Shown: positions 1 through 5,220, counted from the stretch's first letter. The stretch is 7,555 bases of DNA from MADRE2 sp964397015 (GCA_964397015.1 CAYNHL010000153.1:1-7555); one strand, 5' to 3'. Notes: a model not told the origin generated them from the sequence alone. Translations and numbers: made by a program.

Positions 1-2
1 GG

Positions 3-110
3 CTTGACAGACCGGTCGACAGCGTGATCCTTTTTTCGGCAAAAACCGGACAGGGCAGGGAAAAGTTGCTTTATGAAATAGATCGCAGAATCGAATGGTA
101 TGCCAGTTGA
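3..110 (+). CDS. engB: C-terminal end of EngB/YsxC (YihA) ribosome-biogenesis GTPase, partial
   Basis: Only the last 35 codons and the TGA stop lie in the window; the gene runs off the left edge. The reading frame contains SVILFSAKTGQGREKLL followed by a short charged helix and ends in EWYAS. A hydrophobic strand leading into S-A-K-T-G-x-G is the G5 (guanine-contacting) loop of TRAFAC-class GTPases, and the helix and end that follow fit EngB/YsxC, whose G5 loop lies close to its C-terminus. In the family, EngB binds the late 50S precursor and is needed for large-subunit maturation. Its stop lies 26 bases before the likely era start, so the two ribosome-assembly GTPases are probably cotranscribed. 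The G1-G4 motifs lie outside the window, so identity rests on a short stretch plus the neighbour era. Another small GTPase remains possible. Confidence 0.72.
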   Translation, partial: LDRPVDSVILFSAKTGQGREKLLYEIDRRIEWYAS

Positions 111-124
111 CCGGACAGACCAGC

Positions 125-133
125 GGGGGAGAG
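125..133 (+). promoter_or_regulatory. Ribosome binding site that fixes the era start
   Basis: A purine-rich GGGGGAGAG run lies just ahead of the ATG at 137, with about 6 bases between GGGGGA and the start. The upstream in-frame ATG at 95 lies inside the engB coding end and has no comparable Shine-Dalgarno sequence. This supports initiation at 137 rather than 95. Confidence 0.7.
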
Positions 134-136
134 TCC

Positions 137-1024
137 ATGAACAGTATCAATATGAAATCCGGTTTTGTCGCTATTATCGGAGCGCCCAATGCGGGGAAAT
201 CAACATTTCTCAATCACGTGCTCGGGCAGAAAATATCCATTACATCCCAAAAACCCCAGACAACAAGGGATAGGATACTCGGAGTTGTCAACCGTGAGGC
301 AAGCCAGATCGTTTTTGTGGATACCCCGGGCATTCACAAGGCCCGTTCGCTGCTGAACCAGAAAATCGTCTCCCAGGCCATCGCCGTGCTCGAAGATGTG
401 GACGCAATTCTTTTTCTATGCGATGTGACTGCCCGTCGAAAAGCAGATGAGCACATGATTTTGACCCAGCTGAAGCGGATATCCAAGCCGGTTGTCCTGG
501 GGCTGAATAAAATTGACCTGGTCAAAAAAATACAGATTCTTCCCATGATCGATATGTATAAACACCGCTATGATTTCAATGCGGTAGTGCCGGTTTCCGC
601 CAAAACAGGCTTGCAGATCGAGCCGCTTTTATCTGAAATCGAAAATGTGCTGCCGCCGGGTCCGAGGCTTTTTCCTGAAGAAACGCTGACCGATGTGTCT
701 GAACGGTTTATCATAAAGGAAATTATCCGGGAAAAAATTTTTCGCCTGACCGGGATGGAAATTCCTTATGCCAGTGCGGTCACCATCGATGCGTTTGACG
801 TTGAAAAAAAGCTTATCGTGATTCATGCCAGCATCCATGTCACCCGGGACAGCCAGAAAGGAATAATTATCGGAAAGAAGGGGGCAATGCTGAAAAAAAT
901 CGGGGAAACTGCAAGACATGACATCGAAGACATGGTGAGATCAAAAGTCCTGCTCAAGCTGTTTGTCAAGGTGACCCGCAACTGGGATTCCAACGAAAGA
1001 ATGTTGACCGAATTCGGTTATTGA
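137..1024 (+). CDS. era: GTPase Era (16S rRNA-binding, 30S assembly)
   Basis: A 295-residue protein, the normal length for Era. All five GTPase motifs are visible: G1 GAPNAGKST at residues 15-23, the G2 region with TTRDR at 42-46, G3 DTPG at 62-65, G4 NKID at 124-127 and G5 SAKTG at 154-158. The C-terminal third is a type II KH domain with the RNA-contacting GKKG loop at 246-249. In the family, Era uses GTP to bind the 3' end of 16S rRNA and promotes 30S maturation, acting in the cytoplasm and partly at the inner membrane. I chose the ATG at 137 because a strong ribosome binding site precedes it. The upstream ATG at 95 would add 14 residues overlapping engB and unlike any Era N-terminus. An in-frame ATG at 152 is a less likely alternative. 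A gap of 7 bases to the HNH gene suggests one transcript with engB upstream. No motif is missing. Confidence 0.97.
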   Translation: MNSINMKSGFVAIIGAPNAGKSTFLNHVLGQKISITSQKPQTTRDRILGVVNREASQIVFVDTPGIHKARSLLNQKIVSQAIAVLEDVDAILFLCDVTARRKADEHMILTQLKRISKPVVLGLNKIDLVKKIQILPMIDMYKHRYDFNAVVPVSAKTGLQIEPLLSEIENVLPPGPRLFPEETLTDVSERFIIKEIIREKIFRLTGMEIPYASAVTIDAFDVEKKLIVIHASIHVTRDSQKGIIIGKKGAMLKKIGETARHDIEDMVRSKVLLKLFVKVTRNWDSNERMLTEFGY

Positions 1025-1031
1025 CAGTCCC

Positions 1032-1322
1032 ATGGAACCGTTTTTTCCCAGGCCGGATGAAGAGAGCATACAAAAAGAGCGGGACAAGGCCCGCAGGCTG
1101 AGGACCAGCCAGTGGTGGAAGCGCAAGCGTTCCTCAGGTATCTGCCACTACTGCAGGGGCCATTTCCCGCCCCGGGAGCTGACCATGGATCATGTCATTC
1201 CGCTGTCGCGGGGCGGCAGAACCGAACGTATCAACGTGGTGCCATGCTGCAAGAAATGCAATTCTTTGAAAAAACAGATGTTGCCCGCCGAGTGGGATGA
1301 CTACATGGCAGGGCTGTCCTGA
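1032..1322 (+). CDS. Small stand-alone HNH endonuclease-domain protein
   Basis: A 96-residue protein that is almost entirely one HNH/beta-beta-alpha-metal domain. A basic N-terminal helix rich in Arg/Lys (residues 15-33) precedes a zinc-binding pair C38-x2-C41. The catalytic strand with D53-H54 sits in LTMDHVIPLSRGG, then comes N68, a second zinc pair C73-x2-C76, and N77. Every residue expected for metal binding and hydrolysis is present, so the fold should be active. The family nicks or cuts DNA in many contexts (homing, phage packaging, restriction, repair), so the substrate cannot be read from sequence. The gene starts 7 bases after era and has no good ribosome binding site of its own, so it probably relies on translational coupling. 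No intron, intein or mobile element surrounds it, which argues for a resident cellular role. The function is unknown to me. Confidence 0.85.
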   Translation: MEPFFPRPDEESIQKERDKARRLRTSQWWKRKRSSGICHYCRGHFPPRELTMDHVIPLSRGGRTERINVVPCCKKCNSLKKQMLPAEWDDYMAGLS

Positions 1323-1326
1323 AAGC

Positions 1327-1356
1327 CCGCCCCGGGTTCGATAACTGCCGGGGCGG
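1327..1356. terminator. GC-rich hairpin between convergent genes, possible weak bidirectional terminator
   Basis: CCGCCCCGG at 1327-1335 is perfectly complementary to CCGGGGCGG at 1348-1356, giving a 9-bp all-GC stem with a 12-base loop. It sits between the end of the HNH gene (+) and the end of the 254-residue gene (-), where a shared terminator is expected. Neither side has a real T-tract, so it is not a classic intrinsic terminator. It may only pause polymerase or protect 3' ends. Confidence 0.4.
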
Positions 1357-1380
1357 CAGGATGAATTTAATGGTTCAGGA

Positions 1381-2145
1381 TTATTTTTTCCGGCCGAACA
1401 GTCTGTGAATGGTCTGGGCATGCCATTCGCCCCGCCCGGAAAATGTAGGCTGTCCTATATGGATAAGGTGTTTGGCGATCTGGTCATAGGTGGCACCTTC
1501 ATCGCGCATTGTATGAATGATTTCCATGACAGTGTCCCGGTTGAGCCTCTTTTTTTCGGATTCAACAGGCGCCTGGGCTTCCTGGTATTGTTTTAGCTCG
1601 ATTTTTTGTGTAAGGCCTGTCTTCCGGCTTTTTTTAAGGATACGTCTACGGGGGCGCACGGGTTGTTCCGGTGCCTCCGCCTTTGGATCCGGCTGTTCCA
1701 TCGCACTTACGTCGCGATCGGCAGGGGCTGTTTTGTGGACCGGTGTTTCAGGTGAAGAAACTTTTGGTGTCGCAATTTTAAAAGACTGGAGACAGCGTGC
1801 GATTTCCTCTATGGCACTGGCCTGGCGTTCGAGCATATCTGCGGCACGGTCCTGGGCGCTGATTAAAAACTCCTGGTTTTTGGCCAGGGATTCAACATGT
1901 ATGCTCAATGTTTCAACCGCTTCTGCGAGGACATCCATTGTGGTCTCTTCAGGTGCGTACGGCACTGCCGGGCCGGGCTGCTGCGGGGGGCGCTTGATAT
2001 TCTGCTGGCGCGGGGGCTGGTATCCGGCATAGGATTGAAATCGCTGGGTATTGTAATGGTAACTGCTGTCATAGCTTTTCCGTGTCTTGGCAGTACGCTG
2101 CTTTTCTGCCTGGCCGTTACGAAGGTTCTGTAAAAAGTCGTTCAT
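1381..2145 (-). CDS. Uncharacterised protein: low-complexity N-terminus, coiled coil, recombinase-like HTH tail
   Basis: A 254-residue protein I do not recognise as a named family. Four parts are visible. Residues 1-65 are low-complexity and rich in Tyr, Gln, Pro and Arg. Residues 70-123 form a predicted long helix with coiled-coil spacing. Residues 124-200 are a Pro/Glu then Arg/Lys-rich linker (RPRRRILKKSRK at 165-176). Residues 202-251 are a compact domain (DTVMEII, YDQIAKHLIHIG, WHAQTIHRLF) resembling the helix-turn-helix of the serine-recombinase 'Recombinase' domain. No catalytic resolvase domain is present. I infer a DNA-binding, self-associating protein. The start is the ATG at 2145: AAGGAG at 2155-2160 is 9 bases away, while the in-frame ATG at 2154 directly abuts it with no spacing. 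The gene stands alone, convergent with the HNH gene and divergent from queF. Two promoter-like elements and a structured leader lie upstream. Confidence 0.8.
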   Translation of the reverse strand: MNDFLQNLRNGQAEKQRTAKTRKSYDSSYHYNTQRFQSYAGYQPPRQQNIKRPPQQPGPAVPYAPEETTMDVLAEAVETLSIHVESLAKNQEFLISAQDRAADMLERQASAIEEIARCLQSFKIATPKVSSPETPVHKTAPADRDVSAMEQPDPKAEAPEQPVRPRRRILKKSRKTGLTQKIELKQYQEAQAPVESEKKRLNRDTVMEIIHTMRDEGATYDQIAKHLIHIGQPTFSGRGEWHAQTIHRLFGRKK

Positions 2146-2154
2146 TGTAAACAT

Positions 2155-2160
2155 CTCCTT
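2155..2160 (-). promoter_or_regulatory. Ribosome binding site deciding the start of the 254-residue protein
   Basis: The minus strand reads AAGGAG here. It touches the first in-frame ATG (2154) but lies 9 bases before the second (2145), a workable spacing. This selects the second ATG and the N-terminus MNDFLQ. Confidence 0.7.
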
Positions 2161-2207
2161 GATGGGGATTAACGCTGATACTTTATATTATTGATGTAGC
2201 GCACCGG

Positions 2208-2227
2208 TTATCTTGCCTTATCTTGCC
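2208..2227. repeat. Exact tandem 10-bp direct repeat in the leader of the 254-residue gene
   Basis: TTATCTTGCC occurs twice back to back, at 2208-2217 and 2218-2227 (GGCAAGATAA twice on the gene's strand). Two identical decamers one helical turn apart would present the same face of the DNA twice, as in many regulator sites. The position, downstream of the predicted start site, also allows an RNA-level role. Function is inferred only from the pattern. Confidence 0.6.
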
Positions 2228-2252
2228 AATTCCACATGCCGGCATAAGAATT
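2228..2252. repeat. Interrupted dyad (inverted repeat) next to the tandem decamers
   Basis: A perfect 10-bp palindrome ATGCCGGCAT at 2236-2245 is flanked by AATTC at 2228-2232 and GAATT at 2248-2252, which are also complementary. The arms are offset by one base. The element could be an operator for a dimeric repressor or could fold as a hairpin in the leader RNA. It directly adjoins the tandem repeat at 2208-2227. Confidence 0.5.
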
Positions 2253-2279
2253 TTGCGCGAAACTTAAAAAAAAACAAAA

Positions 2280-2307
2280 AATATAAGTAAAATCTAAAAG
2301 TTGTCAA
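2280..2307 (-). promoter_or_regulatory. Proximal sigma-70-like promoter for the 254-residue gene
   Basis: On the minus strand a perfect TTGACA (2302-2307) is followed after 16 bases by TATATT (2280-2285), a 5/6 match to the -10 consensus. Transcription would start near 2273, giving a leader of roughly 125 bases before the ATG at 2145. The call is by consensus match only. Confidence 0.5.
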
Positions 2308-2336
2308 GTTATGTATTTTTTTTCCATATTTGTCAA
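2308..2336 (-). promoter_or_regulatory. Distal sigma-70-like promoter abutting the proximal one
   Basis: On the minus strand a second perfect TTGACA (2331-2336) is followed after 17 bases by CATAAC (2308-2313), a 4/6 match. Its -10 directly touches the -35 of the proximal promoter, so polymerase could occupy only one at a time. TTGTCAAG recurs on the plus strand at 2301-2308 and 2330-2337, 29 bases apart. Confidence 0.4.
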
Positions 2337-2413
2337 GAATTTTTTTTCAGGACATTTTCAACGGTCAAAAATTTTAATTTAAGAAGGATCAGGGAACGGC
2401 GACCGCATATGAT

Positions 2414-2442
2414 TTGAAATTTTTTTTTGCCTGTGATAAAAA
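2414..2442 (+). promoter_or_regulatory. Possible promoter for queF
   Basis: TTGAAA (2414-2419, 5/6 match) and TAAAAA (2437-2442, 4/6 match) are separated by 17 bases. The predicted start near 2449 lies after the possible TTG and GTG starts at 2427 and 2433, which supports the ATG at 2487. The AT-rich background makes chance matches likely. Confidence 0.3.
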
Positions 2443-2486
2443 AATCTAACACTATCCTAACAGATACCAGGAATAATTACAAGACT

Positions 2487-2891
2487 ATGGACAATAAAAC
2501 CTATACCCCCCATTATGTGATCGAAGACCCGGACATCATCAAAACAGACATGCTCGATCCAATCGAGTATGCCTACAGGTCAAAGCGATCCATTGATATT
2601 ACCATTACCCAGCCAGAATACACCTCTCTTTGTCCAATGACCGGGCTGCCGGATAACGGGTGCATCACCATCAGGTACCGGCCGGATGAAAAAATAGTTG
2701 AACTCAAATCCCTGAAATATTATCTGCTCCAGTACAGGAATGTGGGCATGTTTTATGAGCACGTGGTCAACCGTATCCTGGACGACCTGGTGGCTGTACT
2801 TTCGCCGCTGTACATGGAAATCACAGGCGAGTTCACGCCACGGGGAGGCATCAGTTCAAAAGCAGTGGCTGTATATCCTTTAAAACCCTGA
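2487..2891 (+). CDS. queF: QueF, NADPH-dependent 7-cyano-7-deazaguanine (preQ0) reductase, short form
   Basis: QueF reduces the nitrile of preQ0 to the aminomethyl group of preQ1, the base inserted into tRNA by Tgt on the way to queuosine. From the ATG the product is 134 residues, a compact unimodular form. Hallmarks visible are the nucleophile C49 in TSLCPMTGLPD with D56 seven residues on, the substrate/NADPH motif ELKSLKYY at 72-79, the NVGMFYEHVVNRILDDL segment with E91, and FTPRGGI at 116-122. Where many relatives have His-Glu near 90-91, this protein has Tyr-Glu, a variant I believe occurs in other short forms. The frame is open back to a TTG at 2427, but those 20 extra residues do not look like QueF. 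The ATG at 2487 has only a distant AGGA, so initiation may be weak. No other queuosine gene lies in the window. Confidence 0.93.
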   Translation: MDNKTYTPHYVIEDPDIIKTDMLDPIEYAYRSKRSIDITITQPEYTSLCPMTGLPDNGCITIRYRPDEKIVELKSLKYYLLQYRNVGMFYEHVVNRILDDLVAVLSPLYMEITGEFTPRGGISSKAVAVYPLKP

Positions 2892-2902
2892 CTGCCTTCT
2901 GC

Positions 2903-3865
2903 TCACACCTGTAATCTGAAGGAATCAATCATATCCAGGGCCTGTTTTTCAGATTCAATGGCGGACAAACGGGCCCGGAACCGGGTAGCGCCGGGCAGGC
3001 CTTTGACAAACCAGGCCAGTCTGCCCCTGAGCATCCTGCATCCTGCCTTTTCACCAAAATGCATGGTATAATTTCGGGTCAGCTCAATCATTGTATCGAA
3101 AATCTCTTCAATGGCGGGCTGCCGGTATGTTCCTGTCTGAATGAGGCTTTCCGCCCGTGAAAGAATGAAGGGATCGGCCAGGGCGGCCCTGCCGATCATG
3201 ACACCGTCACAACCGGTCTGATCGATCATTGCAGCGGCATCTTCAGGTGTCTTGATGTCCCCGTTGCCGATTACCGGTATGCGGCACTGGAGTTTCAGGC
3301 GTTTGATCAGGCTCCAGTCCGCCGTTCCCCTGAACCCCTGGGTTGCCGTTCTCGGATGCAGCGCAAGAGCATCTACCCCGATTTCCTGTGCCAGATGCGC
3401 CAGCTCAAGTGCCTGGGTTCCGGAAACATCCCAGCCTGACCTGAGCTTGATGGTCATCGGCACAGAGATGGATTGTCTGACATGATCCAGAATACGCCCG
3501 GCATTTTCAAGATCTTTCATCAAACTGACCCCCGCCCCGGTCTTGACCACTTTTTTGACACTGCAACCGAAGTTGATGTCAATGACATCGGCAATACCCA
3601 TGGTCTCGATCCGTTTAGCGGCATGAGCCATGGACAGGGCATCGGCCCCGAACAGCTGAATGCTCAGCGGCCGTTCCGACGGATCGGATGCCAGCATTTT
3701 CAGGGTTTTTGCCTGGTTGTAATACAATCCCCTGGCACTGATCATTTCAGAGCATACCATTGCACAGCCGCATGATTTGACAAGTTTCCTGAAGGGCAGG
3801 CTGGTGATTCCTGCCAAGGGCGCAAGGATTGTACGCCCTTTCAATTTAAGGGTTCCGATATTCAT
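2903..3865 (-). CDS. dusB: tRNA-dihydrouridine synthase, DusB type
   Basis: A 320-residue FMN enzyme of the Dus family, which reduces specific uridines of tRNA to dihydrouridine using NADPH. The N-terminal barrel starts with LAPLAGITSLPFRKL (FMN site, residues 14-28). The active-site strand DINFGC at 96-101 carries N98 and the proton-donating C101. K140 and H170 are the expected FMN/uridine-contacting residues, GNGDI at 200-204 and GVMIGRAAL at 221-229 bind the FMN phosphate, and the helical tRNA-binding domain fills the C-terminus. Length is normal. One oddity is that the usual GCP after the active-site Asn is GCS here (S102). The start ATG overlaps the stop of the DUF1848 gene as ATGA, so the genes are translationally coupled. 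The stop faces queF only 11 bases away. Family assignment is secure; the DusB rather than DusA/C subgroup is judged by overall resemblance. Confidence 0.93.
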   Translation of the reverse strand: MNIGTLKLKGRTILAPLAGITSLPFRKLVKSCGCAMVCSEMISARGLYYNQAKTLKMLASDPSERPLSIQLFGADALSMAHAAKRIETMGIADVIDINFGCSVKKVVKTGAGVSLMKDLENAGRILDHVRQSISVPMTIKLRSGWDVSGTQALELAHLAQEIGVDALALHPRTATQGFRGTADWSLIKRLKLQCRIPVIGNGDIKTPEDAAAMIDQTGCDGVMIGRAALADPFILSRAESLIQTGTYRQPAIEEIFDTMIELTRNYTMHFGEKAGCRMLRGRLAWFVKGLPGATRFRARLSAIESEKQALDMIDSFRLQV

Positions 3866-4776
3866 GACCGGCCTGCTTTGTGATAATCCATTGCCGGGCT
3901 GGCATAACAGAAAAAACAGTCATGGCCGCAGGGGTGGTCAGTGTATGACCCTATATCCACGGACCTGGTGCAGCGACATCCTTTTGCGGCACGCTGGCCG
4001 TAATCCCGGCGGGTATCAGGTGTTCCGCCGTAAATATTTTTGAGCAGGCTCCCGTCTATGCAGGCATTCTGCTGAATGCACATGGTATTCTCCAGCTCAT
4101 GGAACAGCTGCTTTTCACAGCAGACACAAAGCTCGATACGGTGTTTTGAAAGCTGCCGGCCCATTGTCACGAGAATCTGTTTCATTGACGGCATATCAGG
4201 CTTTACCAGTTCGACCATGACACCGGTTTTCCGGTATTGAACCTGCTGTCTGCGAAGGATTTTGGGATAAAGGTCGGCAAAGCTGGTTACACATTTTTTT
4301 ATTCCCAGAGACGATGCATGGGCGGCGATACTGGAAAACCCGGCAAGATTGTTTTCCAAAGGTCCCTGGTTGACCCGGTAGAAACAGACAGGGTCAAACC
4401 GCCATGCAATTTTATCTGCCCCAAATGTGCGGCAAAGGTAATCAAGCTGGGCAAGCCGCCGGGCCAGGGGGGGGATGTTGGGTTCAAGAAAGGGATTTTC
4501 AGCGTTGACGGTAAAATTGAAATACAGGTGAAATCCTTTTTTTTCAAGCATTTGTCCTGCATTGGATTCGATGAAGGGTTCAAAATTTTTCGACCAGAAC
4601 ACAATTGTGTGAATATGGTCAGGGTCGCAGGGGATGGTTCTGGTTCGCCTGTTATAAGGGTTGACAATATTGAAACAGCCGGCATCCATTTGTGCCATGA
4701 ACCAGTCCATGTAAAAAGCGGGGATGTCGGTACGCCGGGACGCTGAAACGATCACCGCTTGATCCGAAGTCGTCAT
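3862..4776 (-). CDS. DUF1848 family protein with C-terminal radical-SAM-like cysteine motif
   Basis: A 304-residue protein matching the DUF1848 family, for which I know no established activity. Family-type motifs are IVSASRRTDIPAF at 9-21, IVFWSKN at 58-64, FNFTVNAEN at 86-94 and WRFDPV at 125-130. Cysteine-rich segments follow: C217, C219 and C220; C233 and C239; C267 and C269. The end is CGHDCFFCYA, in which C283-x3-C287-x2-C290 is the spacing that binds the 4Fe-4S cluster of radical SAM enzymes. That motif is normally N-terminal; the C-terminal position suggests a rearranged (permuted) radical-SAM-like barrel, which is my inference. The protein is cytoplasmic, with no signal peptide or membrane segment. 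Its ATG overlaps the upstream gene's stop (ATGA) and its stop overlaps the dus start, so it is the middle gene of a coupled unit. No clear ribosome binding site precedes it. Confidence 0.82.
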   Translation of the reverse strand: MTTSDQAVIVSASRRTDIPAFYMDWFMAQMDAGCFNIVNPYNRRTRTIPCDPDHIHTIVFWSKNFEPFIESNAGQMLEKKGFHLYFNFTVNAENPFLEPNIPPLARRLAQLDYLCRTFGADKIAWRFDPVCFYRVNQGPLENNLAGFSSIAAHASSLGIKKCVTSFADLYPKILRRQQVQYRKTGVMVELVKPDMPSMKQILVTMGRQLSKHRIELCVCCEKQLFHELENTMCIQQNACIDGSLLKNIYGGTPDTRRDYGQRAAKGCRCTRSVDIGSYTDHPCGHDCFFCYASPAMDYHKAGRS

Positions 4777-5132
4777 GGCTGCGGGGAAGTTTTGTTCTTA
4801 AAAGAAGCAAATGACACGATATTGCTTTTTGCTGTATCGCTTTGGTCTTCAGTGTTTTCGTTTTCTTCTCCCGCTTTTTCTTTTCCGGTTTCAAAGGCAG
4901 GCGCGGGGGGGATCAGCTCCAGTTTCATTTTTTTCCCGCCCATTTGAAACTGTTCTCCGTTTATATATTCATTTTTCAATATCCAGGTCACTGTCTGCAG
5001 CGGGAACTGGAGCAGTGTCAATCCCACGTGGTACCAGTCTTTTTTCGCATCGGGTGTGATTGTATCTATCCTGGCATAGGTCAAAGGAGATGATTCAAGA
5101 TAGATAAGCACGATGTCATTTTCCCCTGCCAT
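4773..5132 (-). CDS. Conserved-looking hypothetical protein, 119 residues, first gene of the DUF1848-dus unit
   Basis: I do not recognise a named family. Residues 1-75 look like a small folded alpha/beta or beta domain: a hydrophobic strand DIVLIYL at 6-12, a WYHVGLTLLQFPLQTVTWIL core, and YINGEQFQMGGKKMKLELI, where G-K-K-M suggests a tight turn between strands. Residues 76-119 are charged, Glu/Lys/Asn-rich and probably disordered, ending in a short hydrophobic patch, NIVSFASFK, that could be a docking peptide. No signal peptide, membrane helix, metal site or catalytic motif is evident. The start is secure: AAGGA at 5141-5145 lies 8 bases before the ATG. The stop overlaps the DUF1848 start by four bases, so the proteins are made together and may act together. 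It is divergent from the MFS gene with 124 bases between starts. Confidence 0.8.
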   Translation of the reverse strand: MAGENDIVLIYLESSPLTYARIDTITPDAKKDWYHVGLTLLQFPLQTVTWILKNEYINGEQFQMGGKKMKLELIPPAPAFETGKEKAGEENENTEDQSDTAKSNIVSFASFKNKTSPQP

Positions 5133-5189
5133 GTCCGTATTCCTTTCGGTATTTAACTCACCAGCTTCGAAAGTTGAGATTAAAGGTTT

Positions 5190-5220
5190 TTGCTTGTCAA
5201 AATAAACAATATATCATAGT
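5190..5220 (+). promoter_or_regulatory. Likely promoter region of the MFS exporter gene, in a 124-base divergent spacer
   Basis: Two overlapping readings fit: TTGCTT (5190-5195), 16 bases, TATCAT (5212-5217), or TTGTCA (5194-5199), 15 bases, CATAGT (5215-5220). The same DNA reads TTGACA on the minus strand (5195-5200), with only a poor -10 (TCAACT) 17 bases on, and may serve the divergent 119-residue gene. Shared control of both directions is possible but not shown. Confidence 0.3.

Larger units (their letters stand above)
2155..2486. other. 332-base non-coding, AT-rich divergent spacer
   Basis: This gap lies between the starts of the 254-residue gene (-) and queF (+). I see no convincing gene in it. 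Between about 2250 and 2450 it is far richer in A/T than its surroundings and carries several homopolymer tracts: A9 at 2266-2274, T8 at 2316-2323, T8 at 2340-2347 and T9 at 2420-2428. It holds the promoters, tandem repeat and dyad listed separately. A/T tracts of this kind often bend DNA and attract nucleoid proteins, but I could not calculate curvature. Confidence 0.75.

Noticed and set aside
95..136. Upstream ATG start for era, adding 14 residues
   Set aside because: It overlaps the end of engB, lacks a Shine-Dalgarno sequence and gives a non-Era N-terminus; the ATG at 137 has a good ribosome binding site.
1032..1322. HNH gene as a homing endonuclease in an intron or mobile element
   Set aside because: Era is intact and uninterrupted, and there are no intron structures, inverted repeats or target duplications around the gene.
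1517..2032. 171-codon open frame on the plus strand opposite the 254-residue gene
   Set aside because: It is a Ser/Cys/Trp-rich translation with no ribosome binding site. The minus-strand gene has a good ribosome binding site, promoters and a plausible domain layout.
2183..2245. Twenty-codon leader ORF on the minus strand upstream of the 254-residue gene
   Set aside because: It has no ribosome binding site, covers the repeat and dyad, and shows no attenuator-like codon run. Chance is the simplest explanation.
2316..2347. T8 tracts as intrinsic terminator tails
   Set aside because: No stem-loop directly precedes them and no gene ends nearby on the plus strand; they lie in a divergent spacer.
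2420..2486. Possible preQ1 riboswitch ahead of queF, suggested by an A-rich stretch (ATAAAAAAATCTAAC)
   Set aside because: The A-rich tail alone resembles preQ1-I, but the short stem-loop with its conserved GGTTC and CCTC parts is absent upstream. The spacer is A-rich throughout.
2427..2486. TTG or GTG start extending QueF by up to 20 residues
   Set aside because: The added residues do not resemble QueF, no ribosome binding site precedes them, and the predicted promoter overlaps this stretch.
4237..4746. 169-codon open frame on the plus strand inside the DUF1848 gene
   Set aside because: It is antisense to a gene with clear family motifs and its translation shows no recognisable domain.
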